From NCBI GenBank assembly GCA_047967505.1, contig CM106541.1: a DNA stretch of 64,000 nt. One strand, 5' to 3'. Every line of letters starts with the position of its first letter. Position 1 is the stretch's first letter. Shown piece by piece: positions 35,401 to 39,789 of this stretch. Both the position numbers and the translations under genes were made by a program. Origin of the DNA: Dipteris shenzhenensis. Lineage: Eukaryota > Polypodiophyta > Polypodiopsida > Gleicheniales. The notes under the pieces were generated by a model. That model had not been told where the DNA came from and made no database searches. It worked only from the letters and a program-made list of their open reading frames with translations.

Positions 35401-37988
35401 AGAAGTAAGATGAATGAACCCCAAAACAGTAGTCCTTTTTTTGGAAAATAATTGAGAACAGTAAATATCATGCACAGAGAGAAACCTGTCTTTACCCAAG
35501 ACCTAGCATAAGATGAAACAATTACGTGACCAGTTGTGGAATGGAAGTTTAATCCACCAATTTGATTCCTTGTATAAGCATTTACATCTTGTCCAGTAAT
35601 CTCTCTCATACTTCCAATAACCACCCTACTCCTTGCCCATTGCATTTAATTATTTGTTGCTCACTCTCCTCCTCTCCCCCATTTTTTAAGGGACTCTGCT
35701 TTTCAAGCAGCAATAAGCTTGCCTTATTATCCCCGTTTCTCAGATGAGGACTAACAAGACATAGGCATGTGCAATGAATTCACATAGAGAGAGTTTTAAA
35801 ATAGCCCAAATAGTTAGCCCGCCACGGTAGCTGAAGACTTCACTGCTCAGAAACAAGTGCTTCCAAGGGAGGGAAGGAAGGGCGGGCTGCCTCTTATGGT
35901 CAGGCATTGCTTGATCTTGGTGGGATGCACGATCTCGTTATTTGTAATGGTCTTAACAGATGGCCATCCTCACGTGGTTTTACTTGCTTCCCTCATGGAG
36001 GGGGCTCCAGCGTTGTTGACTATATCATGGGATCCCTTGCCTTTGCCTCCCGCATCACTGACTTTTCCATCACCTAGGTGAAACACTACGATCGAAATGT
36101 ATGTCCTAAAAAGTGATGTGAGTGATTGGAGGTACAGCCTGGACTATGCAGCCCTACCTACTGCCTTGGCAAAGGCCTCTACCCACGGGGAGACCTATCC
36201 TGAACAGGGCGGGCACACCCACAAAATACCCCTCACTCACTATGAGATGCACATAACTCCAATGCGCTTGCAAGTACAATTTAAATCTAAGCTCACTCCA
36301 CTTAAAGAATCAAGGGAATTCAATCCTAGTTTTAGATGTCATGAATGAAGGCTGCTGAAATTTAAATGAGATAGCTTTGGTTTGAAAAGAAACTTACCCA
36401 AGCTTGAATTTGCTTAGACACACAAATGGTCGTGGTGCATATATTGAGCCTAAGCATTCCCATGTTGATAATTATCAACCAAACGCACCACTGCGCATAG
36501 GGTTGACCACAATCATACCATTGATCATACAATGATTAATCTAGGGTTGAGGATATATCAATCGAATGTTAGAAATTAAGCCGAGTCTGAATACAAATTG
36601 GCAACAACCTAGGGCTGGATTGGAGCTAGCAGGGATAAGGTCTGGAAAGCTTTGGAATGGCTTTTGTGGAAAAGTTGGCTATTTACACATTTTGCTTCCA
36701 TATAAGGGTTAGAGCTGAATGTAGCTGAGGCATCCAAATATAAGGAGTTAGCTTTACTTAGGTAAGGCACCTTGGACAAGTTGGGAGTTCACCAAGTCAC
36801 CTTTGGGATAAGCACTTGTAGTTTTTAATGACAACCAAGCTAGCTCACAGTCGTACAAACCTCGACCTCAAGGATGTTTTGAAAAAGAATCTCAGGGTGG
36901 TTAGGTAGATCACCCTTATGAGGCTATGGAAGACACACTGGCATTTGTAACTCGTCACTCCAGAACCAACTAAGGTTAGCTTTTTACACCATCAAAAGCC
37001 ACAAGGTAGAGAACTCATCCCTTGGAAGGGCAGTTCAGCATTCCAATATGGTTAGGTTTCGTCTTGCAATACCTTGGATTTTTACTTTAAAAAGCCACAA
37101 GCCACCCTTCCTAGATCAAACCTATTTGCACAACAAAATCAATGGCATCCATCTCAAACACAAATAGTTGATATGGTGTTGCCACATTCAATAGTGCGCC
37201 TGCTCTTATTATTGGGATGACTCAAAAGTTTCTTTCTCACGCTCTTCCCATTTGCTCTGGTTTTGTTTTGCATAATCAACCAAGATCTTCCAAAAATAAG
37301 CTTATGTCCTAAAAATCCTAAGAAATTCAGAGATCATTTTTGGCAATTTTTGCAATAATAAAACTTATGACGTAAAAGCATAAAGCGTTCAAACCTCCGC
37401 ATGCGGCTAATGTCATCGGCAGACAGTTTTTGTGCCGTGTTGTCATCTACCAAGCTTCTATTATCCCGTTGAATGATATCAGCAGCTATATTGCCAAGAT
37501 CAGCAGCACGATCCTCTTGAATGGCTGGTTCTTCACTTGCTTGATCAGTAATAATTTCAACTTCTAAGCAGAAATATTTTATTTAGTTAGAACTTATCCG
37601 AAACTACAAGCCAACCTATTTACAAACAAAGGAGACATATAGGTTTATCTCAAGACCCCTTACTGGAAGGTGGGATTCGCACAAGACAAGGACCTTGTGA
37701 CCCCTTCTGCAACTCGAACACAGAGCCATAGGGGCTTCCAACTAGGGGAGATAATGACACCCTTGAATTTCCGATCTTTGCAGTCCTGAAGAAACGGGGC
37801 CAAATTTGTAAAACAGTAACCAAAATTATGAATACTGGAACGCAACAGACTAATAGCAGGTTGAGATCTCACGCAGAAGAATGCAAACGGACGAATGTGA
37901 GACGGTCGCCATTGTTGATGTCGATCAGTACATTGGAATTTAATTGAGCCAGGTGCTGCTCGTCGTTCTCCACTTCCACGGTTGTCAT
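5353..37988 (-). CDS. TRM6: TRM6/Gcd10, tRNA m1A58 methyltransferase non-catalytic subunit (10 exons seen, C-terminus missing)
   Basis: TRM6 pairs with the catalytic subunit TRM61 in the nuclear complex that methylates A58 in the tRNA T loop; it helps bind tRNA but lacks catalytic activity. Ten exons (listed separately) join to exactly 453 codons with no stop or frameshift, and every junction has GT/AG ends and matching phase. Conserved stretches in order: [13 protein letters not shown] (residues about 23-35), KIGN and [14 protein letters not shown] (about 42-62), [16 protein letters not shown] (about 143-158), [13 protein letters not shown] (164-176), [15 protein letters not shown] (about 178-192), [17 protein letters not shown] (about 213-230), SSRVFRAS (about 272-279) and [11 protein letters not shown] at 443-453. 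The expected REYQVLP-type C-terminus is absent from the window. Introns 3 and 9 (about 12.8 and 17.0 kb) are filled with LTR elements. Intact phase and splice sites argue for a working gene rather than a pseudogene. Confidence 0.9.
6290..7200 (-). pseudogene. Gypsy-A integrase remnant
   Basis: The minus-strand reading includes an integrase core remnant and ends in [20 protein letters not shown], then [19 protein letters not shown], the C-terminal GPF/Y-like block of gypsy integrases. It is heavily mutated and no chromodomain was recognised. Confidence 0.6.
7530..8605 (-). pseudogene. Gypsy-A RT and RNase H, left of copia-B
   Basis: From 8605 leftward the reading is QDEENELAK, a stop, [14 protein letters not shown], then [33 protein letters not shown] and [14 protein letters not shown] (LDD catalytic pair present), and RNase H from about 7880 with [21 protein letters not shown] short local duplication of tccacatctcgtcctcaaagc (8257-8320) and several stops disrupt it. 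Confidence 0.8.
8606..8861 (-). repeat. Copia-B 3' LTR (complete, 256 bp)
   Basis: It runs from tgtaggcttagg to gatggcctaca on the plus strand. The next bases, aacccccctcc (8862-8872), are the complement of a polypurine tract, as expected inside the 3' LTR of a minus-strand element. The centre is rich in ctagg/cctag inverted motifs. Confidence 0.85.
9005..9984 (-). pseudogene. Copia-B RT C-terminal half and RNase H
   Basis: It resumes at the copia-C left TSD with [10 protein letters not shown]: the catalytic YVDD motif has become YVND. It continues through [30 protein letters not shown] and RNase H motifs ([48 protein letters not shown]). Frame breaks lie near 9770 and 9270. Confidence 0.82.
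9985..10680 (-). repeat. Copia-C 3' LTR
   Basis: The LTR is 696 bp, tgttgg to taaca on the plus strand, followed inside by ccccccctcaatg, the complement of a polypurine tract. It has TATA-like boxes in both orientations (minus at 10311-10318, plus at 10461-10468) around a GC-rich ccgaccag/ctggtcgg array. Confidence 0.88.
10694..11439 (-). pseudogene. Copia-C RNase H domain
   Basis: It reads [32 protein letters not shown], a frame change near 11224, then [53 protein letters not shown] and [20 protein letters not shown], ending in [11 protein letters not shown] just before the polypurine tract. Confidence 0.85.
11476..12254 (-). pseudogene. Copia-C reverse transcriptase
   Basis: It reads [20 protein letters not shown], a frame change near 12050, then [56 protein letters not shown] and [13 protein letters not shown] (YVDD intact) to [13 protein letters not shown]. 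It is preceded within ~70 bp by pre-integrase sequence, so the integrase core has been deleted. Confidence 0.88.
12412..12833. repeat. 211-bp tandem duplication across copia-C protease
   Basis: Units 12412-12622 and 12623-12833 both run from gctaccgatgcccttcac to gtcgtcacattg with very few differences. The period of 211 is not a multiple of three, so the duplication frameshifts the polyprotein and repeats the DSGASKHMS protease site. Confidence 0.9.
12587..13735 (-). pseudogene. Copia-C gag and protease
   Basis: The start at 13735 reads [17 protein letters not shown], then [13 protein letters not shown] followed by an in-frame TGA (about 13595). It continues [30 protein letters not shown], a CCHC knuckle [14 protein letters not shown] and the protease motif [12 protein letters not shown]. 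The frame ends at 12587 because of a 211-bp tandem duplication. The early TGA alone would truncate gag at about 47 residues. Confidence 0.85.
13870..13882 (-). promoter_or_regulatory. Copia-C primer-binding site
   Basis: The minus strand reads tggtatcagagcc directly after the LTR end, complementary to initiator-Met tRNA. Confidence 0.85.
13884..14575 (-). repeat. Copia-C 5' LTR
   Basis: The LTR is 692 bp and matches 9985-10680. Relative to that copy it lacks ~17 bp near 14008 and carries an extra ggctgaccagact-like unit near 14270. TATA-like boxes are conserved at 14193-14200 (minus) and 14356-14363 (plus). Confidence 0.88.
14576..15170 (-). pseudogene. Copia-B RT, N-terminal half
   Basis: It reads [20 protein letters not shown], then [20 protein letters not shown] and VTKGYA, a stop, and then the segment [12 protein letters not shown] and [10 protein letters not shown]-like. 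It is cut at 14580 by the copia-C target duplication. Confidence 0.8.
15491..15900. repeat. 207-bp in-frame tandem duplication in copia-B pol
   Basis: Units 15491-15697 and 15698-about 15900 share the ggagaagccgaatgttcagc to caaaaactctc sequence with few differences. The period of 207 is divisible by three, so this duplicates 69 codons at the integrase/RT boundary. Confidence 0.88.
15896..16945 (-). pseudogene. Copia-B protease tail, GAG-pre-integrase and integrase
   Basis: It reads a protease-downstream segment ([22 protein letters not shown]-like), then the pre-integrase block [20 protein letters not shown] and C-x2-C zinc residues (VCEGCLLGK). The integrase core follows with HSDVCGPM, frame changes near 16310 and 16230, and [17 protein letters not shown], where the third acidic residue of the DDE triad is not intact (VPKRKN replaces the usual VAERKN). 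Confidence 0.8.
17027..17604 (-). pseudogene. Copia-B gag (N-terminus deleted)
   Basis: This is the UBN2-type copia capsid, beginning at [18 protein letters not shown] because the first ~120 residues are lost with the LTR junction deletion. It reads [25 protein letters not shown] and a CCHC zinc knuckle [14 protein letters not shown]. Confidence 0.85.
17605..17805 (-). repeat. Copia-B 5' LTR (truncated, 201 bp)
   Basis: It is nearly identical to 8661-8861 but lacks the first ~54 bp of the left copy, and gag sequence abuts it directly. It contains a perfect 16-bp palindrome, ctagtggtaccactag, at 17673-17688. Confidence 0.85.
17806..17945 (-). pseudogene. Gypsy-A RT upstream block, right of copia-B
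   Basis: The minus strand reads EFTDVF, a stop, then [20 protein letters not shown] and SIPPYRMS, the hallmark just before the gypsy RT palm. It is cut at 17805 by copia-B and continues at 8605. Confidence 0.8.
18060..18700 (-). pseudogene. Gypsy-A nucleocapsid/protease remnant
   Basis: The minus-strand reading contains [17 protein letters not shown] (a CCHC knuckle), then a degenerate aspartic protease region with [14 protein letters not shown] and, further on, [17 protein letters not shown], matching the LG-DWL block after gypsy proteases. Several stops and frame changes are present. Confidence 0.65.
18900..19595 (-). pseudogene. Gypsy-A gag (capsid)
   Basis: The start at 19595 reads [20 protein letters not shown], then a coiled segment and [10 protein letters not shown] frame change near 19290 leads into WLYKWQVHF, then [10 protein letters not shown] and [20 protein letters not shown], typical of the retrotransposon gag domain. 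The frameshift prevents a full product. The zinc-knuckle region follows at about 18590-18690. Confidence 0.75.
19915..20050. repeat. Imperfect tandem repeat in gypsy-A leader
   Basis: Two ~60-bp units share caagcacctaaaa then gtgctttttnc and ccaagnaagcttct. Each contains a short agcacc/ggtgct hairpin. The rest of the 19600-20410 leader shows no ORF of interest. Confidence 0.5.
20411..20426 (-). promoter_or_regulatory. Gypsy-A primer-binding site
   Basis: On the minus strand this reads ttggtatcagagccaa, complementary to the 3' end of initiator-Met tRNA. It lies next to a putative LTR end (minus-strand ...gttgtgtca). Confidence 0.75.
20428..21200 (-). repeat. Candidate gypsy-A 5' LTR (outer end uncertain)
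   Basis: The LTR should begin on the plus strand at tgacacaacccc (20428), immediately beside the primer site. The right end is not defined because no partner LTR was found; 21200 is only a guess at a ctcctaca-like end. No other feature is seen in the interval. Confidence 0.35.
21201..22443. other. TRM6 intron 9 sequence without recognised features
   Basis: Unique-looking sequence lies between the candidate gypsy-A LTR and the exon 9 donor. Short ORFs have no recognisable domain. A c/a homopolymer run (cccccccccaaaaaaa) lies near 21490-21506. Confidence 0.4.
22444..22875 (-). CDS. TRM6: TRM6 exon 9 (variable linker and GR-A--S-W motif)
   Basis: The acceptor is tatattgcag/a. It is the longest exon at 432 bp. 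It begins [13 protein letters not shown] and continues through an acidic, low-conservation linker of about 110 residues. It ends [18 protein letters not shown], the conserved lead-in to the C-terminal domain. It ends in phase 2 (ag) at donor gtggaa. The 17.0-kb intron 9 follows. Confidence 0.9.
23089..23182 (-). CDS. TRM6: TRM6 exon 8
   Basis: The acceptor is ctggttgcag/gt. The exon completes the second Gly and reads [20 protein letters not shown], then [10 protein letters not shown]. It ends in phase 2 (ag) at donor gtggtc, so the junction to exon 9 reads SSRVFRAS, as in the family (SRIF-A). A donor further on would break the frame into exon 9. Confidence 0.9.
23660..23784 (-). CDS. TRM6: TRM6 exon 7 (Rossmann-like core)
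   Basis: The acceptor is ctggtacag/g. The exon reads [20 protein letters not shown], then [12 protein letters not shown] and TASIAERIG. This is the degenerate SAM-pocket region that makes TRM6 a catalytically inactive relative of TRM61. It ends in phase 1 at donor gtatga. Confidence 0.93.
24074..24115 (-). CDS. TRM6: TRM6 exon 6 (42-bp micro-exon)
   Basis: The acceptor is gttttgacag/a. The exon completes Arg and reads [13 protein letters not shown], then gg at donor gttagt. It bridges RRPSAR in exon 5 to GFLRVD in exon 7 exactly as in the family. It is too short to be found by ORF length alone. Confidence 0.88.
24314..24384 (-). CDS. TRM6: TRM6 exon 5
   Basis: The acceptor is ttctacag/gaa. 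The exon reads [20 protein letters not shown] then SAR, the lysine-rich block and start of the methyltransferase-like core. It ends in phase 2 at donor gtgggc. Intron 4 is 81 bp. Confidence 0.92.
24466..24547 (-). CDS. TRM6: TRM6 exon 4
   Basis: The acceptor is gatttgcag/g. The exon completes Arg and reads [20 protein letters not shown], then NKTIYSQ, continuing exon 3 as in TRM6 homologues (G-EI-EALV--S-TF--KT--SQ). It ends in phase 0 at donor gtagat. Confidence 0.92.
24640..25790. other. TRM6 intron 3 sequence with a 67-bp tandem duplication
   Basis: No gene was recognised. Units 25110-25176 and 25177-25243 are an almost perfect tandem duplication (ggctatcacatgcctccac to tctaggttcttgct). 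A ggggttcaaccctgc sequence at about 24928-24942 resembles a tRNA B-box but is self-complementary and has no clear A-box. The minus strand at 25560-25680 reads an open stretch ([17 protein letters not shown]) that I cannot assign. Confidence 0.45.
25790..26325 (-). pseudogene. Copia-D gag, remainder
   Basis: It continues [20 protein letters not shown], then [20 protein letters not shown], a frame change near 26130, and [36 protein letters not shown] and [15 protein letters not shown] (UBN2). The zinc knuckle and everything downstream are missing. Confidence 0.82.
26331..26793 (-). repeat. Gypsy-E 3' LTR
   Basis: The LTR is 463 bp, tgttaaacacttcc to gagcgtaaca on the plus strand. The adjacent ttccttccctcttcagac is the complement of a polypurine tract. 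Confidence 0.93.
26806..27153 (-). pseudogene. Gypsy-E integrase tail and chromodomain-like end
   Basis: It continues [36 protein letters not shown], then [40 protein letters not shown] and [11 protein letters not shown]. The W-G-P--EATWE pattern fits the chromodomain of chromovirus-type gypsy elements. It ends next to the polypurine tract. Confidence 0.82.
27154..28074 (-). pseudogene. Gypsy-E integrase
   Basis: It enters abruptly at [20 protein letters not shown], without the usual ~40-residue lead-in, so a deletion and frame change lie near 28060. The zinc-binding residues are present (RGH, then [12 protein letters not shown]). The DDE triad is seen in [18 protein letters not shown] and [13 protein letters not shown]. 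An in-frame TAG (KLSPR-stop-CGPW) ends it. Confidence 0.87.
28016..28699 (-). pseudogene. Gypsy-E RNase H
   Basis: It is in the same frame as RT after the [63 protein letters not shown] and [17 protein letters not shown]. It leaves the frame at about 28060. Confidence 0.88.
28712..29365 (-). pseudogene. Gypsy-E reverse transcriptase
   Basis: It reads [80 protein letters not shown] and [15 protein letters not shown], with the catalytic aspartates present. It ends at an in-frame TAG (AILTWPIP-stop-SLTALL). Apart from this stop, the domain is well preserved. Confidence 0.88.
29344..29473. repeat. 65-bp tandem duplication at the protease/RT junction of gypsy-E
   Basis: Units 29344-29408 and 29409-29473 (ccgcctcttcagtaaaactc to gggatcagt) differ at about two bases. 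Because 65 is not a multiple of three, it separates gag-protease from RT and repeats the [11 protein letters not shown] block. Confidence 0.92.
29404..31404 (-). CDS. Gypsy-E gag-protease
   Basis: The reading frame is intact; an ATG at 31404 ([16 protein letters not shown]) or one codon cluster earlier at 31413 starts it. It is about 666 residues: capsid with WLHKWDEAF and [17 protein letters not shown] (about 110-160), [15 protein letters not shown] (about 230), a CCHC knuckle [14 protein letters not shown] (about 350) and an aspartic protease with [14 protein letters not shown] (about 455; DSA-T where DS/TGAT is usual). The start of the RT linker reads [20 protein letters not shown] before a TGA produced by a 65-bp duplication. 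No frameshift was seen within it. Confidence 0.88.
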   Translation of the reverse strand: MEAEEGASRRDPGESGVRPTQQGSRPVAHTLSGRIALLEDALQQLLAQQLQANAGQSELRRAIQSMSARASREEKGKAPMELESSVHTIEPRKAKVPNIANYRPEKYSGRMNDRSSDVIETWLHKWDEAFAICEIRNDIKKIREATHMFSEAADRWWIKQQKDGIASTTWEGFKREFRKHFLPPDEASRAWDQYRNLRQRNLSVAEYTDKFRESVMKVDEPLPQSIQVKDFIFGLNDRIKMEVQAKYANTLDDAIAIALNYEDAKGSKPSGLAQVGTQYGYPKKSGFKKKWASRGSGSQPSGQAKQARPAETPKPSTTIGVKRKVTPMAAQAWSKSPLNPEQREKARREGLCFGCLQPHQWKECPRNKDRRMAEMVISECDVEMQGSPRAEEMQIQLAGSSQRLVPCLLCVSVAKLVTSAPDNILSKPVATGYTAFDDMELIKMKGQVANHDVIVLFDSASTHNVINSKLVKRLKLKTSPSDYAYTVRMADGSSTEVWDQRVTQLELRIQDYAEKLDFEMTKLAHADIALGMAWHSRKNPAIDWKKHVYQFKMNDVLYVLRGEKDIPQGPLVSVMKIRKAQVEFLFLCTASVEPVDDSSASTDVTQSGEMAKLANLITEEFSECFRDELPYGLPPERKVQHKIELIPGAEPVNRPPYRMSFTEEAD
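31441..31458. repeat. Poly-T run in gypsy-E leader
   Basis: An 18-base t tract lies upstream (on the minus strand, poly-A) of the gag start. The 31460-32390 leader has no recognised ORF. Confidence 0.7.
32406..32868 (-). repeat. Gypsy-E 5' LTR
   Basis: The LTR is 463 bp and identical to the other copy except at three positions (agcaacacc, gacaaag, aaacacatat here). The primer-site complement ggctctgatacca ends at 32403. Confidence 0.93.
32869..33009 (-). pseudogene. Copia-D gag, N-terminal piece
   Basis: It begins [20 protein letters not shown] and reads [20 protein letters not shown] then RHLWDY, the N-terminal DUF4219-like region of copia gag. Gypsy-E interrupts the next codon. Confidence 0.82.
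33010..34001 (-). repeat. Copia-D leader with GTACG-type iterations
   Basis: About 33530-33960 contains more than a dozen occurrences of gtacg, mostly as ttgtacgga, cgtacgg or tgtacgaa. About 33130-33450 is rich in ctgcaaa/caaaatg motifs. The minus-strand reading is open for ~160 codons (Ser/Pro/Tyr-rich) but has no recognised domain. This is unusual for a copia 5' leader. Confidence 0.6.
34002..34016 (-). promoter_or_regulatory. Copia-D primer-binding site (variant)
   Basis: The minus strand reads tggtatcatagcagc; the first eight bases match the usual initiator-Met site, after which it diverges. Two bases separate it from the LTR end. Confidence 0.6.
34019..34270 (-). repeat. Copia-D 5' LTR (candidate)
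   Basis: On the plus strand it runs tgtgagaaaacgg to aatcctaaca, beside a primer-site complement. No partner LTR was found, so the right end rests on the TG...CA rule only. Confidence 0.5.
34271..34700. other. TRM6 intron 3 interval, no recognised feature
   Basis: No coding or mobile-element motif was recognised between the copia-D LTR and the repeat-coding block. Short ORFs have no domain. Confidence 0.35.
34707..35066 (-). pseudogene. Unassigned ORF with two 33-residue Met/Gln-rich repeats
   Basis: I do not recognise this protein. The minus strand is open for 119 codons and reads [20 protein letters not shown], then [12 protein letters not shown], twice in tandem (residues about 17-83). 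Then follows [20 protein letters not shown]. The two DNA units (34817-34915 and 34916-35014) are 99 bp each and differ at about three positions, at least one of them changing Thr/Met. An exact multiple of three and Met/Gln/Gly richness suggest part of a low-complexity coding exon, perhaps a captured or pseudogene fragment. It lies inside TRM6 intron 3 on the same strand but fits no TRM6 homologue. Confidence 0.4.
35880..36170 (+). pseudogene. LINE endonuclease (DNase I-like) fragment
   Basis: The plus strand reads [20 protein letters not shown], then [29 protein letters not shown] and a degenerate SD--PLEVQ-like segment. The order GQ-LL-L ... NG ... [12 protein letters not shown] ... SDH-PL is the C-terminal part of the APE-type endonuclease of plant LINE/RTE elements. 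Frames change after about 36085. The fragment is in TRM6 intron 3, antisense to the gene. Confidence 0.6.
36180..37394. other. TRM6 intron 3, proximal part without recognised features
   Basis: No ORF with a recognisable domain and no LTR or repeat was identified. It ends at the exon 3 donor (37393-37394). Confidence 0.4.
37395..37563 (-). CDS. TRM6: TRM6 exon 3
   Basis: The acceptor is ctgcttag/aa. The exon reads an acidic linker, then [20 protein letters not shown], matching the NR-LVDN--AQ-L---DI block of plant TRM6. It ends in phase 2 (cggag) at donor gtttga. Intron 2 is 100 bp and the following intron 3 is about 12.8 kb. Confidence 0.9.
37664..37785 (-). CDS. TRM6: TRM6 exon 2
   Basis: The acceptor is tttcttcag/g. 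The exon completes an Ala codon and reads [20 protein letters not shown], then SVFELQKG, the second conserved N-terminal block of TRM6. It ends in phase 1 at donor gtaagg. Intron 1 is 87 bp. Confidence 0.9.
37873..37988 (-). CDS. TRM6: TRM6 exon 1 (start codon)
   Basis: The exon starts at the ATG at 37988-37986 and reads [17 protein letters not shown], then [13 protein letters not shown]. The DI-GDR motif is typical of the TRM6 N-terminus. It ends in phase 2 (tctgc) at donor gtgaga. The upstream sequence cataaaaaATG gives no earlier in-frame start that extends the conserved region. Confidence 0.88.
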
Positions 37989-38956
37989 TTTTTATGAGTT
38001 TTCACTACTCTATGCTCACGTTCAATTTGAAATAACCCATGTCATTATCAAGTCACGCATTGATGACTTTCTACTTCAACTAGTAGCCCATGACACCAAA
38101 ATAGGTGCCCTATGATACAAGAAGGCTGGACTACCGTGAGTTTCACACCCGTCCGCCATTTTGCACACCCGTCCTCCCACAAAATGGCAGACAGCGTGGC
38201 GTCCAATGAATGTGCACATTGGTGGATCATTCAATTCAAACTTGTCGGTCCGCCCATGGCATCCTAGTCACGCTCGAGAGTGAGTCTGAGTAAAGGAATC
38301 CAATCGTAGCCTGTGCTAGGATTAGAACCTAGGACCTACAACTATCGGCCTAACAGCTTTACCAGCAAGCCATGCCTTTTTTGGAGAATACCTATTGTGG
38401 CATTACTGCTTGAAGAGAACATGTCCACCCTATTGTGAAAAGTGGCACGGACGGACGCGGCATTCTGCTTGAATTGGAGGCGGACAAGCATGTTGGGGTT
38501 TCATCCATTCGCGGACGAGTGTGAAACCCCTCTAAGTCCAACTAGCCTACCTTGGACATATAGCATAGGAGGGAGGAATGGGTTGTTGTGTTGTCGTCTA
38601 CACAAGAACCCTGCAAGAACAGTTCAAGACATGCTATGTTGGGGAGGGGGGGGTCAATCATAAAGTGGTCGGGGCACCCTCAGGTGTTTGTGTGTATATG
38701 AGAGAGTGGTCCAACCAATATATGAACATTGTTCTGTGTTATGTATTGGTTATTGTGGATGGTACCCATATGTGGTCAATAGTAGTTCCATGGATTGTTT
38801 GTTGGGACTCTGATAAGTTGTTTCATTTTCTTGTATGTCATAATTGTGCAAGGTTTGAAGCGCTCATGGAGTTATAGTGGTAGTCAATGTTGAAGTGACC
38901 TATTGTGTATGTTTCGATTTCATTTGGCACTATGTTGTATAGTTCCTCCAAGGTTT
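37989..38956 (-). promoter_or_regulatory. TRM6 5' flank (presumed promoter region)
   Basis: This is 968 bp between the TRM6 start codon and the nearest copia-F LTR. No convincing TATA box was found close to the start. It carries a tRNA-like segment (38296-38390) and short inverted stretches that mention gcggac/gtccgc (about 38140-38170 and 38447-38520). The assignment as promoter rests on position only. Confidence 0.4.
38296..38390 (-). repeat. tRNA-like segment, possible SINE head
   Basis: The minus strand reads ggcttgctggtaaagctgtt (A-box-like tggtaaagctg) and, ~35 bases on, ggttctaatcc (38319-38329), one substitution from the pol III B-box consensus GGTTCRANTCC. The spacing suits a tRNA-derived SINE. 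A poly-A or direct repeats could not be confirmed. It lacks a foldable acceptor stem, so it is not called as a tRNA gene. Confidence 0.45.
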
Positions 38957-39213
38957 TGACAAGATATGAAGAGGGGAGAGGTGAAGAGTGGAGATGAGGA
39001 GAGAGGGCACAGCTAGAGAGCACACCACAAATGACTAACTATACACTAGATTTAGTTGAAAAAACAGAATATATACAAACCCATTTAGGGTTAAGGTTAG
39101 GGGATCTAACCCTTTCCTTTATAGCACTCTATAAGGTTAGTGCTATGCACATATGATCACATGATGGTGCTATGCACACGTGATCACATGATGTTGAGTG
39201 TGAACTCTCAACA
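38957..39213 (-). repeat. Copia-F 3' LTR
   Basis: It is 257 bp, followed by cctttccttaag, the complement of a polypurine tract. It contains two gcacan-tgatcacatgatg repeats (about 39148-39192). Confidence 0.9.
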
Positions 39214-39296
39214 CCTTTCCTTAAGATCAACATCATGAAGTAGGCCTTCCCTCAAGATGATGATTCTGGGATCGAAGGACTGAGCATTACATTCCA

Positions 39297-39700
39297 TCAT
39301 GCCCCTTTAATGGGAATGTCCTTCCTCTGCGTCAAAGCAAGAGCTAGTCGGTGTTTCTCGAATAGCTCTTTACCGAGTGGTTTGGTAAAGATGTCTACAA
39401 CATTCTCTTTGCTATCACAATGCTGTAGTGTGATGTCACCAAGTAACACTCTTTCTCTTATGAAGTGCTCTCTGACATCAATGTGCTTTGTCCTGGAGTG
39501 ATATACTAGATTCTTGGCCAATGCTTGAGCTGATTGATTATCACAATATATTGTTATTAGCTTTGACTCATCAAAGTAATCTGTTTCTGACAATAGTCTT
39601 CTAAGCCATATAGCCTCACATGCACTTGTAGTCAGTGCTCTATATTCTACTTCAGTCAAAGACAAAGAAACAGTTGGCTGTTTGTTTGACAACCATGATA
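39297..39700 (-). pseudogene. Copia-F RNase H end
   Basis: It reads SNKQPTVSLSLTEVEYRALT, then AIWLRRLLSETDYFDE, IYCDNQSAQALAKNLVYHSR, TKHIDVREHFIRERVLLGDI and ENVVDIFTKPL, the C-terminus of copia pol, ending ~85 bp before the LTR. Confidence 0.87.
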
Positions 39701-39789
39701 TAGCACCTTCACCAAGGAAAAATGCATATCCCTATGTCGATCTCCTGGTCTCATGATCTCCGGCATAGTCACTGTCATAGTAGCCACGC

